This document shows, in pieces, positions 1 through 6,779 of a stretch of 14,245 nucleotides of DNA; position 1 is the first letter of the stretch; every line of letters starts with the position of its first letter. The notes under the pieces were generated by a model, which worked only from the letters and a program-made list of their open reading frames with translations, did not search any database and was not told the origin of the DNA. Made by a program: the position numbers and the translations under genes. Origin of the DNA: DUMJ01 sp964655195. GTDB lineage: Bacteria > DUMJ01. The stretch lies in the NCBI GenBank assembly GCA_964655195.1, contig CAZZLK010000020.1, positions 1 through 14,245 on the forward strand. The letters are read 5' to 3'.

Positions 1-1
1 T

Positions 2-3000
2 TTCTACATAGACGGTGATAAAGCAGGAGAAGATACCTCTAGTCCATATGAGTACAGCTGGGATACAGATAGTTTACAGTATAACTCACAGCATACAATA
101 CAGGCAAAGGCATACGATAATGCAGGGAATGTAGGAGAAAGCCCGGTGATAACGGTAACCATAGGAGATATACAAGCACCACAGGTGACAATTACAAATC
201 CACAAAATGGAGATATAGTATCAGGGATAGTAACGATACAAGTAAGTGTAGTTGAAAAGAATTTACTTACAAAGAAGACAATTAAGAAGGCATCAAGCGG
301 AATTCAGAAAGTAGAGTTTTACATTAATGTAAATAAAGTAGGGGAGGATACAGAAAGTCCATATACATATAACTGGGATACGGCTAATTTACCGAAAAAT
401 TCATTACATCTCATAACAGTAAAAGCATATGACTATGTTGGAAATATCGGAAAAGATGAGGTTACAGTAATGATAGGGGAGGTTAGTCAGGTAGTTGGAG
501 TTATAGAAAGCTCTGTTGGAATTACTCCTACAGATTTTGAAGTAGTGAATACTACTGGTACAACAGAAGTTTCTCAGGATGGCACTTTTACTTTATCAGT
601 TGTACAAGATTTCCAAGGAGTTATTTCTGCAGTTTCAAAGACAAAAGATTTTGCGTTATTTTCAATAAACTTAAGATCTTACGCTCCTTTTGCTTCTCGA
701 CTTATCAAGGGTTTAAAACAGAAGTTTCAAAAACAAGGTGTAGAAATTGGATTAGTTATTAATGCCCAATCAACAGCAGAAGCTTTGATATTTTTAAATC
801 CATTATTTGCAACAAGTGAACCAGATAAACAGAACATAATATTTCCAATAATAGCCAATGATCCTAAGGTGGCGGGATTAGCTGATATTATAAACCAAGT
901 AGCATCTTCTTCTGACCCATATAATGAACCTGCTTTTATTAATGCCTATAAAGAGGCTGTTAATTCTGTATATAATTCTTTGCCCGACGAATATAAAACA
1001 ATGTTAAAATCTCGTAAGCCTTCTGAGGGGAAAAAGGTTGTAGTTTTGAGATATCCAGAGAATGGGGGATATATAGAGTTAGCAGATTTAGATCTTACCA
1101 AAGTTAATTTTATAAACAATCGCATAAGGGTTGATTTTAAAAATATATTCTCAGGCGTAGGAGTAGATTATATTGTGAACATAAGAGAATTATTTAAATA
1201 TCAATTTGAAACCCTTGACAATTTAACTGCCAATCCAAATGATCCATGGTCTGTATTTGAAATAACTTCTGGTGGGACTAATGTTGTTTTAAGGTTACAA
1301 TCTAATAGTTTCACCGAGTATGCAGGTATCATTGGGAAATTAGCTTCAGATGTACTTGATAATTTTATCAATACTACAGAAGTTCCGGTAGAATCTAACA
1401 AAATATACGAAGTTAGTTTATATTCTGGAGGATTTGGATTAGGTCAAGATAATAACTCAACGAACGATAAACGCTATATAAGGAACGCTCTCATAGCAGG
1501 AGACAATCAACCTCTAACTTATGTTTTAAATGCATTGGGATTTAATTTATTTATTGCATCCTTTGATTTTCTTAGGATAATTCTACCTATAGATGAGATG
1601 GGCGGAGAATTATTAGAAGATTATTTTGAATATATTTTTATGGAACATATAAAAAATCAATTTAGTTGGTTTAACACAGATTCTAATCCCCCTAGTGAAA
1701 TTGAAACTCTAAATTTGGTAAAGAATATTTTGGCCGATTCTCTATCCGAATTAGGAGATATGATAATGAAGAGTTCTCCAAAAGCAATAGTAACGAAACA
1801 AGTAGTAGTAAGATTATTAAAGACGTTAGCCAAATTACTTAAAAACGCTGTAGATATAGGAAACAAGATAAGTACAATAGGAACTTTTTCTCATAGAGTA
1901 AGAGATTTAGCTCGTACTACTCCCTTAGATAGAGTTATTGTTGTTACAGGGGATGCGCTTCCTCCTGAAGCACCAACTAATTTGCAAATCCAATCAGTGG
2001 ATTATAATAAAATAGATCTCAAATGGCAGGATAGCTCAAACTTTGAAAGAGGGTATAAAATAGAGAGGAAGGTTGAAGGGGGAAGTTATTCTCAGATTGC
2101 TACTGTCTCTTCAGATATAACCTCATATACAGATACAGGACTTACTCCGGGAACCACTTATCATTACAGGATAAGAGCATACAATAATGCAGGAGATAGC
2201 AATTATTCCAATGAAGTAAGTACTAATACTTTAAGTGAACAACCATTATTTAAAGCTCCATGGGTAGGGAGCAGAAAAATTACTCAGGGAAATAATGCAC
2301 CACAATATCCTCCTTACAGTCATTATGACCATGGATCTTGGGAGAATATATGGGCAATTGATATATCAATGCCTGTTGGTACAGATGTTCTTGCTCCTGC
2401 TGATGGGAAAGTAGTTTATATAGATTCTTCTCATCCAACTACTGGAGGTGGTATAGAGTTAGCAATAGAACATACTGGGCCTACTGGGAAGAAATATACC
2501 ACAGTATATCTTCACCTTTCTCAAATCTTAGTTAGACTAAATCAGGAAGTGAAACAGGGGCAAATCATTGCAAAAAGTGGTGATACAGGAAATGTAACTG
2601 GTCCACATCTGCATTTTCATTTATGGAAGGGGACTGGATCTTACGATACACATACTATGCCTATTGAACGTTTACGGCTTAAGGGGCCAGATGATCATAA
2701 TTTTAGAGAATATAATGCAAGAAAAGGTGATTTGGATAATAGTAAAGTAGAGGGTAAACTATTTGAGTCAGATAATGTACCTATTAATCCAACTACTGGT
2801 ACTATCCAGGGCACAGTAAAGGATACCAGCAATCAGCCTATTCAAGGAGCGACAGTTTCTGTAGAAGGCACAGGTTTACAGGCTACCACTAACTCTCAGG
2901 GTCATTATCAGATAACAGATGTTCCAGCTGGCACAAGGACAGTTACTGCATCTAAAACTGGTTTTATTAGTCAGAGTAAGACGGTAAATGTATTAGCCGG

Positions 3001-4237
3001 ACAGACTATTACAGTGGGTTTCCAGTTACAGATCTCATACCAAAGTATCTGGCAAAAGACATATGGTGGAAGTAGTTTTGATGCAGCATATTCCATACAA
3101 CAGACAACTGATGGAGGATACATTGTTGCTGGATGGACATCTTCTTTTGGGGCAGGATATTTTGATGTTTACATCATAAAGCTTGATGCAAATGGGAATA
3201 AGGTCTGGGAGAAGACTTATGGTGGAAGTAGTTATGATGCAGCATTTTCCATACAACAGACATATGATGGAGGATACGTTGTTGCTGGAGATACATCTTC
3301 TTTTGGGGCAGGAGATTTTGATGTTTACATCATAAAGCTTGATGCAGGTGGGAATAAGGTCTGGGAGAAGACTTATGGTGGAAGTAGTTATGATGCAGCA
3401 TTTTCCATACAGCAGACAACTGATGGAGGGTATATAGTTGCTGGAGAGACAGAGTCATTTGGGGCAGGAGATTTTGATGTTTACGTGATAAAAATGGATG
3501 CAAATGGGAATAAGGTCTGGGAGAAGACTTATGGTGGAAGTAGTTATGATTGGACATTTTCCATACAACAGACAACTGATGGAGGATACGTTGTTGCTGG
3601 AGGGACATATTCTTTTGGGGCAGGATATTCTGATGTTTACATCATAAAGCTTGATGCAAATGGGAATAAGGTCTGGGAGAAGACTTATGGTGGAAGTAGT
3701 TTTGATGTAGCATTTTCCATACAACAGACAACTGATGTAGGATACATTGTTGCTGGAGGGACAGAGTCATTTGGGGCAGGAAGTTATGATGTTTACATCA
3801 TAAAGCTTGATGCAGGTGGGAATAAGGTATGGGAGAAGACTTATGGTGGAAGTGGTTTTGATGTAGCATTTTCCATACAACAGACAACTGATGGAGGATA
3901 CATTGTTGCTGGATGGACAGAATCATTTGGGGCAGGAAGTTATGATGTTTACATCATAAAGCTTGATGCAGGTGGGAATAAGGTATGGGAGAAGACTTAT
4001 GGTGGAAGTATGGAAGATGTAGCAACACTTTCCATACAACAGACATATGACGGAGGATACATTGTTGCTGGACGGACAGAGTCATTTGGGGCAGGAGATT
4101 TTGATGTTTACGTGATAAAAATGGATGCAAATGGAAATACAGGGCCATATCCTGCTACACTGGGATTGCCAGGGGCATCAAAGAATAAGGGAAAGCCACC
4201 TGAAAAGATATTTCCTTACGAATTTTTGAAAAGGTAA
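2..4237 (+). CDS. Giant secreted/surface mosaic protein with M23 peptidase and seven-repeat propeller (5' partial)
   Basis: The reading frame is open from the left edge (first full codon at 2), so the true start lies upstream and 1411 codons are visible. GTG at 146 falls inside a domain and is not a credible start. Modules by base position: two Ig-like copies (about 2-150 and 179-478), each with FYI..., a GEDT..SPY.Y.WDT motif and KAYD..GN; an unassigned segment (about 485-1955); a fibronectin type III module (about 1961-2230); an M23/LytM domain (about 2318-2640) with YLHLS and GPHLHFH; a carboxypeptidase-regulatory-like beta-sandwich (about 2798-3030); seven 52-residue repeats (3050-4141); and a short basic tail ending at TAA 4235-4237. 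No LPXTG or other sorting signal is seen. It probably acts outside the cell on or near peptidoglycan, with the other modules for binding or spacing. The domain calls are motif-based, and the overall role is inferred. By eye it is more AT-rich than the genes downstream. Confidence 0.85.
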   Translation, partial: FYIDGDKAGEDTSSPYEYSWDTDSLQYNSQHTIQAKAYDNAGNVGESPVITVTIGDIQAPQVTITNPQNGDIVSGIVTIQVSVVEKNLLTKKTIKKASSGIQKVEFYINVNKVGEDTESPYTYNWDTANLPKNSLHLITVKAYDYVGNIGKDEVTVMIGEVSQVVGVIESSVGITPTDFEVVNTTGTTEVSQDGTFTLSVVQDFQGVISAVSKTKDFALFSINLRSYAPFASRLIKGLKQKFQKQGVEIGLVINAQSTAEALIFLNPLFATSEPDKQNIIFPIIANDPKVAGLADIINQVASSSDPYNEPAFINAYKEAVNSVYNSLPDEYKTMLKSRKPSEGKKVVVLRYPENGGYIELADLDLTKVNFINNRIRVDFKNIFSGVGVDYIVNIRELFKYQFETLDNLTANPNDPWSVFEITSGGTNVVLRLQSNSFTEYAGIIGKLASDVLDNFINTTEVPVESNKIYEVSLYSGGFGLGQDNNSTNDKRYIRNALIAGDNQPLTYVLNALGFNLFIASFDFLRIILPIDEMGGELLEDYFEYIFMEHIKNQFSWFNTDSNPPSEIETLNLVKNILADSLSELGDMIMKSSPKAIVTKQVVVRLLKTLAKLLKNAVDIGNKISTIGTFSHRVRDLARTTPLDRVIVVTGDALPPEAPTNLQIQSVDYNKIDLKWQDSSNFERGYKIERKVEGGSYSQIATVSSDITSYTDTGLTPGTTYHYRIRAYNNAGDSNYSNEVSTNTLSEQPLFKAPWVGSRKITQGNNAPQYPPYSHYDHGSWENIWAIDISMPVGTDVLAPADGKVVYIDSSHPTTGGGIELAIEHTGPTGKKYTTVYLHLSQILVRLNQEVKQGQIIAKSGDTGNVTGPHLHFHLWKGTGSYDTHTMPIERLRLKGPDDHNFREYNARKGDLDNSKVEGKLFESDNVPINPTTGTIQGTVKDTSNQPIQGATVSVEGTGLQATTNSQGHYQITDVPAGTRTVTASKTGFISQSKTVNVLAGQTITVGFQLQISYQSIWQKTYGGSSFDAAYSIQQTTDGGYIVAGWTSSFGAGYFDVYIIKLDANGNKVWEKTYGGSSYDAAFSIQQTYDGGYVVAGDTSSFGAGDFDVYIIKLDAGGNKVWEKTYGGSSYDAAFSIQQTTDGGYIVAGETESFGAGDFDVYVIKMDANGNKVWEKTYGGSSYDWTFSIQQTTDGGYVVAGGTYSFGAGYSDVYIIKLDANGNKVWEKTYGGSSFDVAFSIQQTTDVGYIVAGGTESFGAGSYDVYIIKLDAGGNKVWEKTYGGSGFDVAFSIQQTTDGGYIVAGWTESFGAGSYDVYIIKLDAGGNKVWEKTYGGSMEDVATLSIQQTYDGGYIVAGRTESFGAGDFDVYVIKMDANGNTGPYPATLGLPGASKNKGKPPEKIFPYEFLKR
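3050..4141 (+). repeat. Seven tandem 156-bp coding repeats (52-residue propeller-type units)
   Basis: Units start at 3050, 3206, 3362, 3518, 3674, 3830 and 3986, a strict 156-bp period; the last unit carries one extra codon. Each encodes W(Q/E)KTYGGS..D...SIQQT.DGGY(I/V)VAG.T.SFGAG..DVY(I/V)IK(L/M)DA.GNK(V). The copies are nearly identical in DNA as well as protein, which points to recent duplication or ongoing gene conversion. The second half of unit 3 matches that of unit 7 almost exactly (the version reading DVYVIKMDANGN), so the variation is patchwork rather than stepwise. Seven blades would close a beta-propeller; this fold is inferred from the repeat type and number. Confidence 0.95.
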
Positions 4238-4281
4238 TTAGCATCGTTAATTTTTGTGGTGCTTACTACAGGGTAAATTAC

Positions 4282-4346
4282 TCCTTTCTGGTTAGAGTTT
4301 TTAATTATGGTATACAAACTCTAGCTGGAAAGGAATTCTTCTTTTT
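4282..4346 (+). terminator. Intrinsic terminator after the mosaic gene
   Basis: The left arm (4282-4300) and right arm (4316-4334) form a continuous 19-bp RNA stem around a 15-base loop, followed by a T-rich tract (TCTTCTTTTT, 4337-4346). Three of the pairs are G-U wobbles (4292-4324, 4290-4326, 4289-4327). These pair only in plus-strand RNA, because on the other strand they become A-C mismatches. The element therefore serves the mosaic gene upstream. It lies 44 bases past that gene's stop codon. Confidence 0.75.
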
Positions 4347-4378
4347 AAAAGTGATTGCAGGCCAGTGTAGGCTCCGTT

Positions 4379-4407
4379 TTGACTTTATACTGATAAGATG
4401 GTAAAAT
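4379..4407 (+). promoter_or_regulatory. Sigma-70-type promoter for the bacterioferritin gene
   Basis: A -35 element TTGACT (4379-4384) and a -10 element TAAAAT (4402-4407) are separated by 17 bases, the ideal spacing. Transcription would begin near 4414, giving a leader of about 30 bases that contains the GGAGGTG ribosome binding site (4431-4437). The promoter stands just downstream of the terminator, as expected at the start of a new transcription unit. Confidence 0.7.
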
Positions 4408-4412
4408 CTATC
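4392..4412 (+). promoter_or_regulatory. Possible operator: imperfect inverted repeat over the -10 element
   Basis: GATAAGAT (4392-4399) and ATCTATC (4406-4412) form an inverted repeat with one extra base in the left arm and a 6-base spacer. It covers the -10 hexamer of the bacterioferritin promoter, where a repressor would block RNA polymerase. An iron- or peroxide-responsive regulator would make sense for this gene, but the sequence is not a good match to the classical Fur box or PerR box. AT-rich DNA produces such symmetry by chance. Confidence 0.25.
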
Positions 4413-4443
4413 TATAAAGATTTTTAAATAGGAGGTGTTTTTG

Positions 4444-4875
4444 ATGGCTTATCAGAAGGTAAGTCAGGAACTTTTAGACCTTCTCAACCAGGCTATAGCG
4501 AGAGAGATACAGGTTTCTATCCAGTATATGTGGCAGCATATACAGTGGAGAGGGGTCAAGGCATTTGCCGTTAAGGAAGAGTTCAGGAGTATCTCCATAG
4601 AGGAGATGAAACACGCTGAGATTATAGCAGAGAGATTGTTCTATCTTGGTGGTATCCCAACCACTAAACCTACTCCTATAAATGTCGGTAACTCTCTTAA
4701 GGAGATGCTAGAGCAGGATGTAAAGGACGAGGAAAACGCCATAGAGATGTATAAGAGGATCATAGCACTGGCTGAGAAAGAGGGGGATACAACTACCGCC
4801 GAGATCTTTAGAGATATCCTCGAGGATGAAGAAGAACATCACGACACCTTTAGTAGCCTTCTAGAAGAATTGTAA
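4444..4875 (+). CDS. bfr: Bacterioferritin / ferritin-like diiron protein
   Basis: Bacterioferritins form cytoplasmic shells that oxidise Fe(II) at a diiron ferroxidase site and store the mineral. The protein is 143 residues, somewhat shorter than the roughly 158 of E. coli Bfr. All six diiron ligands align with the E. coli set: E21, E54, H57, E96, E129 and H132. M55, in the EEMKHAE motif, matches the Met that binds haem between subunits. GTG 4435 overlaps the ribosome binding site GGAGGTG (4431-4437), so ATG 4444, six bases downstream of it, is the better start. The gene has its own promoter and is followed by a hairpin and a DUF362 gene. The ferritin-like assignment is firm. The exact subfamily (haem-binding Bfr or a Bfr-like encapsulated or rubrerythrin-related ferritin) is less certain because of the short length. 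Confidence 0.87.
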   Translation: MAYQKVSQELLDLLNQAIAREIQVSIQYMWQHIQWRGVKAFAVKEEFRSISIEEMKHAEIIAERLFYLGGIPTTKPTPINVGNSLKEMLEQDVKDEENAIEMYKRIIALAEKEGDTTTAEIFRDILEDEEEHHDTFSSLLEEL

Positions 4876-4882
4876 AAATAGA

Positions 4883-4915
4883 TTATGGGGCGACGACCTA
4901 AGTCGTCGCCTATAA
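4883..4915 (+). terminator. GC-rich hairpin between bacterioferritin and DUF362 genes
   Basis: GGCGACGAC (4889-4897) and GTCGTCGCC (4902-4910) form a perfect 9-bp stem with a CTAA loop. The stem can extend through TTAT (4883-4886) pairing with ATAA (4912-4915), with a one-base bulge. Only a weak T-rich stretch (TATAATATTT) follows, and the next gene's ribosome binding site starts at 4921. It may be a partial terminator or attenuator, or may protect the 3' end of the bacterioferritin mRNA. Confidence 0.55.
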
Positions 4916-4934
4916 TATTTAAGAGGTGAGTTTT

Positions 4935-5972
4935 ATGGGGAAAGATGAATATCTTAAGTGGGTCAAAGTTGGGCTTGGTGTAACGATACTCTCTTCCAGT
5001 CCTATCTTGGCAAGAGAAAATAGTTATACATCAAAGATACTTATCAGTAACTATTCCTCTAACTTTGTGCTTGCCTCCAGTACTCAAACGAGAGAAATAC
5101 ACAGCGTAGCAGATGTGAGTATCGTAAAGGAAAGCACTGTAAAGGCATCGGTAAGAAAGGCTGTAGCTATGGCTGGAGGATTGAGTTTTATAAAACCTGG
5201 TGATACTGTACTTGTCAAACCTAATGTAAACTCTGACGATCCTTATCCCGGTACTACAAATCCAGAGGTCATAAAAGAGATAGTTACTATGTGTTTTGAA
5301 AGCGGAGCCAAAAGGATAATTGTGGCTGACAGATCTGGTGTCCTCTGGCAGAACACTATGTACAATATGGAGAAGGTAGGGATAGCTCAATCCGCTAGAA
5401 GTGCAGGTGCAGAGGTCATGGCTCTGGATAATGAAGAATGGATTCCTGTAAGACCTGAAGGTTCTAAATATTGGGTCAATGGTTTTAGAATTCCCAAGAT
5501 AGTTACCCAGGTGGACCATATTATAAACGTTGGAGTGGTAAAGACTCATTCTATAACTGACTTTTCTATGAGTCTGAAAAATTTTGTCGGATTTATTCAT
5601 ATGTCAGATAGGATGTTCATGCATAGTTCTGGTAATATTAAGGAGATGATAGCCGAATTAAATCTTGCCTTTAATCCAAAGCTGAACATCCTCGATGCAA
5701 CTAAGGTCTTCGTTAGAGGCGGTCCAGATAAGGGAGAGGTTAGAGATCCAGGTGCAATCATTGCTTCACAAGATAGAATAGCGGTAGATATAATTGGCCT
5801 GTCTCTACTTAGGAGTTTAGGTACTACTCCTGCGATTCAGGACAGAGATATATGGTCCCATCCACAGATAAAGAGGGCAATAGAGCTTGGTATTGGTATT
5901 AAAGATTACTCTTATATAAACGTTGTTGGAAGTAATATGGATCTTGATAAAATAAAGAGAATGGCAAGATAG
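4935..5972 (+). CDS. Exported DUF362-domain protein
   Basis: This 345-residue protein starts at ATG 4935, preceded by AAGAGGTG (4921-4928); GTG 4926 overlaps that site and is rejected. The N-terminus has a short charged stretch, a hydrophobic core (about residues 9-25) and SPILA before a charged residue, which looks like a signal peptide. It lacks the twin-arginine motif that many DUF362 proteins carry. From about residue 55 the DUF362 domain runs to the end, with landmarks GDTVLVKPN, the segment SGAKRIIVADRSG, the VVKTHS.TDFSMSLKN block and a C-terminal DPGAIIASQDRIAVDIIG stretch. No ferredoxin-type cysteine clusters are present, unlike some family members. The biochemical role of such proteins is not settled and I assign none. 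No independent promoter is evident, so it probably depends on read-through from the bacterioferritin promoter. Confidence 0.85.
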   Translation: MGKDEYLKWVKVGLGVTILSSSPILARENSYTSKILISNYSSNFVLASSTQTREIHSVADVSIVKESTVKASVRKAVAMAGGLSFIKPGDTVLVKPNVNSDDPYPGTTNPEVIKEIVTMCFESGAKRIIVADRSGVLWQNTMYNMEKVGIAQSARSAGAEVMALDNEEWIPVRPEGSKYWVNGFRIPKIVTQVDHIINVGVVKTHSITDFSMSLKNFVGFIHMSDRMFMHSSGNIKEMIAELNLAFNPKLNILDATKVFVRGGPDKGEVRDPGAIIASQDRIAVDIIGLSLLRSLGTTPAIQDRDIWSHPQIKRAIELGIGIKDYSYINVVGSNMDLDKIKRMAR

Positions 5973-6000
5973 ATGTACAGATAAGACCAGACCCTATTAC

Positions 6001-6041
6001 TGTAAATCTTGTAAATTCTTATATAGATGATTCTTGTAAAT
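6001..6041 (+). repeat. Three direct copies of TGTAAAT upstream of rpmH
   Basis: TGTAAAT occurs at 6001-6007, 6010-6016 and 6035-6041. The last two share the longer sequence TCTTGTAAAT, 25 bases apart. The third overlaps the -35 element of the candidate rpmH promoter. They could be protein-binding sites or chance in AT-rich DNA. Confidence 0.35.
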
Positions 6042-6062
6042 ATTCTTTAATTATGGTATTAT
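6034..6062 (+). promoter_or_regulatory. Candidate promoter of the rpmH operon
   Basis: A -35-like TTGTAA (6034-6039) and a -10-like TATTAT (6057-6062) are separated by 17 bases. Start of transcription would be near 6069, leaving a leader of about 25 bases with a near-perfect ribosome binding site, AAGGAGGT (6081-6088). This is the only gap over 20 bases from here to the end of the eleven-gene run, so it is the natural place for the operon promoter. Confidence 0.5.
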
Positions 6063-6093
6063 TTTCATTCGTAAGGATGGAAGGAGGTAGATA

Positions 6094-6234
6094 ATGAAGA
6101 AGACGGCTTTTCAGAGGAATAGAAAACCTAGAAAGACTACGCACGGCTTCCTTGCCAGGATGAGCACTCCTGGTGGAAGAAAGGTGCTTAAGCGTAGAAG
6201 AGCCAAGGGGAGACATAGACTCGTTCCAGTATAA
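6094..6234 (+). CDS. rpmH: Ribosomal protein bL34
   Basis: This 46-codon gene encodes the small, very basic protein bL34 of the large ribosomal subunit. It begins MKKTAFQRNRKPRKTTHGF, continues with RMSTPGGRKVL and RRRAKGR, and ends RLVPV, the full pattern of the family at its usual length of 44 to 46 residues. The start has an AAGGAGGT site five bases upstream. Its stop codon TAA (6232-6234) shares its last A with the ATG of rnpA, so the two are probably translationally coupled. It is the first gene of the long operon. In many bacteria dnaA lies upstream, but here the neighbour is a DUF362 gene. Confidence 0.97.
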   Translation: MKKTAFQRNRKPRKTTHGFLARMSTPGGRKVLKRRRAKGRHRLVPV

Positions 6235-6587
6235 TGCTCCCCAGAGAGAAGAGGCTCTCTAAGTCAAAAGATATAAAAAGTATTTTGAAGTCTGGTAAAA
6301 AAATAACGATGAATGGTATAAGTCTGTATGTGGCTAGAGGTAGTGGGAAGGTTGGATTTATCACTACAAGAGGGTTTAAGAATGCTGTCTCCCGTAATAG
6401 GGCAAAGAGAAGAGTAAGGGGGGCTTTTGAATCAGAAGAGTTTTATATAGATAATTACGACTTGCTTTTTGTTATAAAGCCAGAGGTGTTAGATTTTGAT
6501 TTTAGAAGGATTAAAGATACAGTTAGGAGGCTTGTCCTGCGTATAAGAGATGAGGAGAATAGTTTTAGCTCTGATAAGATTTTATAG
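6234..6587 (+). CDS. rnpA: Ribonuclease P protein component
   Basis: RnpA binds the catalytic RNase P RNA and helps it cleave the 5' leader from pre-tRNAs. The 117-residue length is typical. It begins with LPREKRLSKSKDI, a common opening for the family, and holds the signature RNR motif (R54-N55-R56) in the NAVSRNRAKRRVR stretch that contacts RNA. It has no clear ribosome binding site of its own; its ATG overlaps the rpmH stop, so translation is probably coupled. The last 38 bases overlap yidD in another frame. The rpmH-rnpA-yidD-yidC order is the classical bacterial arrangement. Confidence 0.95.
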   Translation: MLPREKRLSKSKDIKSILKSGKKITMNGISLYVARGSGKVGFITTRGFKNAVSRNRAKRRVRGAFESEEFYIDNYDLLFVIKPEVLDFDFRRIKDTVRRLVLRIRDEENSFSSDKIL

Positions 6588-6759
6588 GGTATTTATCTCT
6601 CCTATATTGGGTAGAAATTGCAGGTTCTATCCAACTTGTTCTGATTATACTTATCAGGCTATAGAGAAGTATGGTTTATTCAAGGGGATACTTCTAGGGG
6701 CAAGACGTATCCTGCGCTGTAATCCTTTTAATCCTGGTGGTTATGATCCACTAATCTGA
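6550..6759 (+). CDS. yidD: Membrane protein insertion efficiency factor YidD
   Basis: YidD is a small protein associated with the inner membrane that supports YidC-mediated insertion of membrane proteins. The 69-residue product carries the family signatures: IRFYRVFISP near the start, CRFYPTCSDY in the middle, and RCNPFNPGGYDP at the C-terminus. A stop codon in frame at 6544-6546 makes ATG 6550 the earliest possible start. It overlaps the end of rnpA by 38 bases, a common arrangement, and lies 20 bases before yidC. A nearby AGGAGG (6525-6530) is too far upstream to be its ribosome binding site. Confidence 0.95.
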   Translation: MRRIVLALIRFYRVFISPILGRNCRFYPTCSDYTYQAIEKYGLFKGILLGARRILRCNPFNPGGYDPLI

Positions 6760-6779
6760 GTGAGGAAGGTTGAAAGTAT

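Noticed and set aside
3050..4141. Regular repeat spacing as a CRISPR array
   Set aside because: The 156-bp units have no unique spacers, keep one reading frame and encode a clear protein repeat.
3035..4148. Several minus-strand open frames with repeated motifs (HHKSSPRPYSHLH and similar)
   Set aside because: They are reverse-strand shadows of the seven tandem coding repeats. The same nonsense peptide recurs once per repeat, and no ribosome binding sites support them.
4142..4234. Cell-wall sorting signal at the C-terminus of the mosaic protein
   Set aside because: The tail contains GLPGASK and is basic, but there is no LPXTG motif and no hydrophobic segment before the stop.
4240..4263. Small hairpin just after the mosaic gene stop (AGCATC with GGTGCT)
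   Set aside because: Only six pairs including one wobble, a 12-base loop and no T-run after it; the much stronger hairpin at 4282-4334 explains termination.
4911..4916. Perfect TATAAT before the DUF362 gene
   Set aside because: No -35 element lies at the right distance, because that position is inside the GC-rich hairpin, and transcription would start within the ribosome binding site.
5031..5600. 189-codon minus-strand open frame
   Set aside because: It lies wholly inside the DUF362 gene, has no family resemblance and is a shadow of that gene's codon pattern.
5973..6093. Possible replication origin upstream of rpmH
   Set aside because: No TTATCCACA-like DnaA boxes on either strand, and dnaA is not adjacent; the AT-rich gap is explained by a promoter.
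6019..6216. 65-codon minus-strand open frame over the rpmH region
   Set aside because: It is antisense to rpmH, which is certain from its protein sequence and ribosome binding site.
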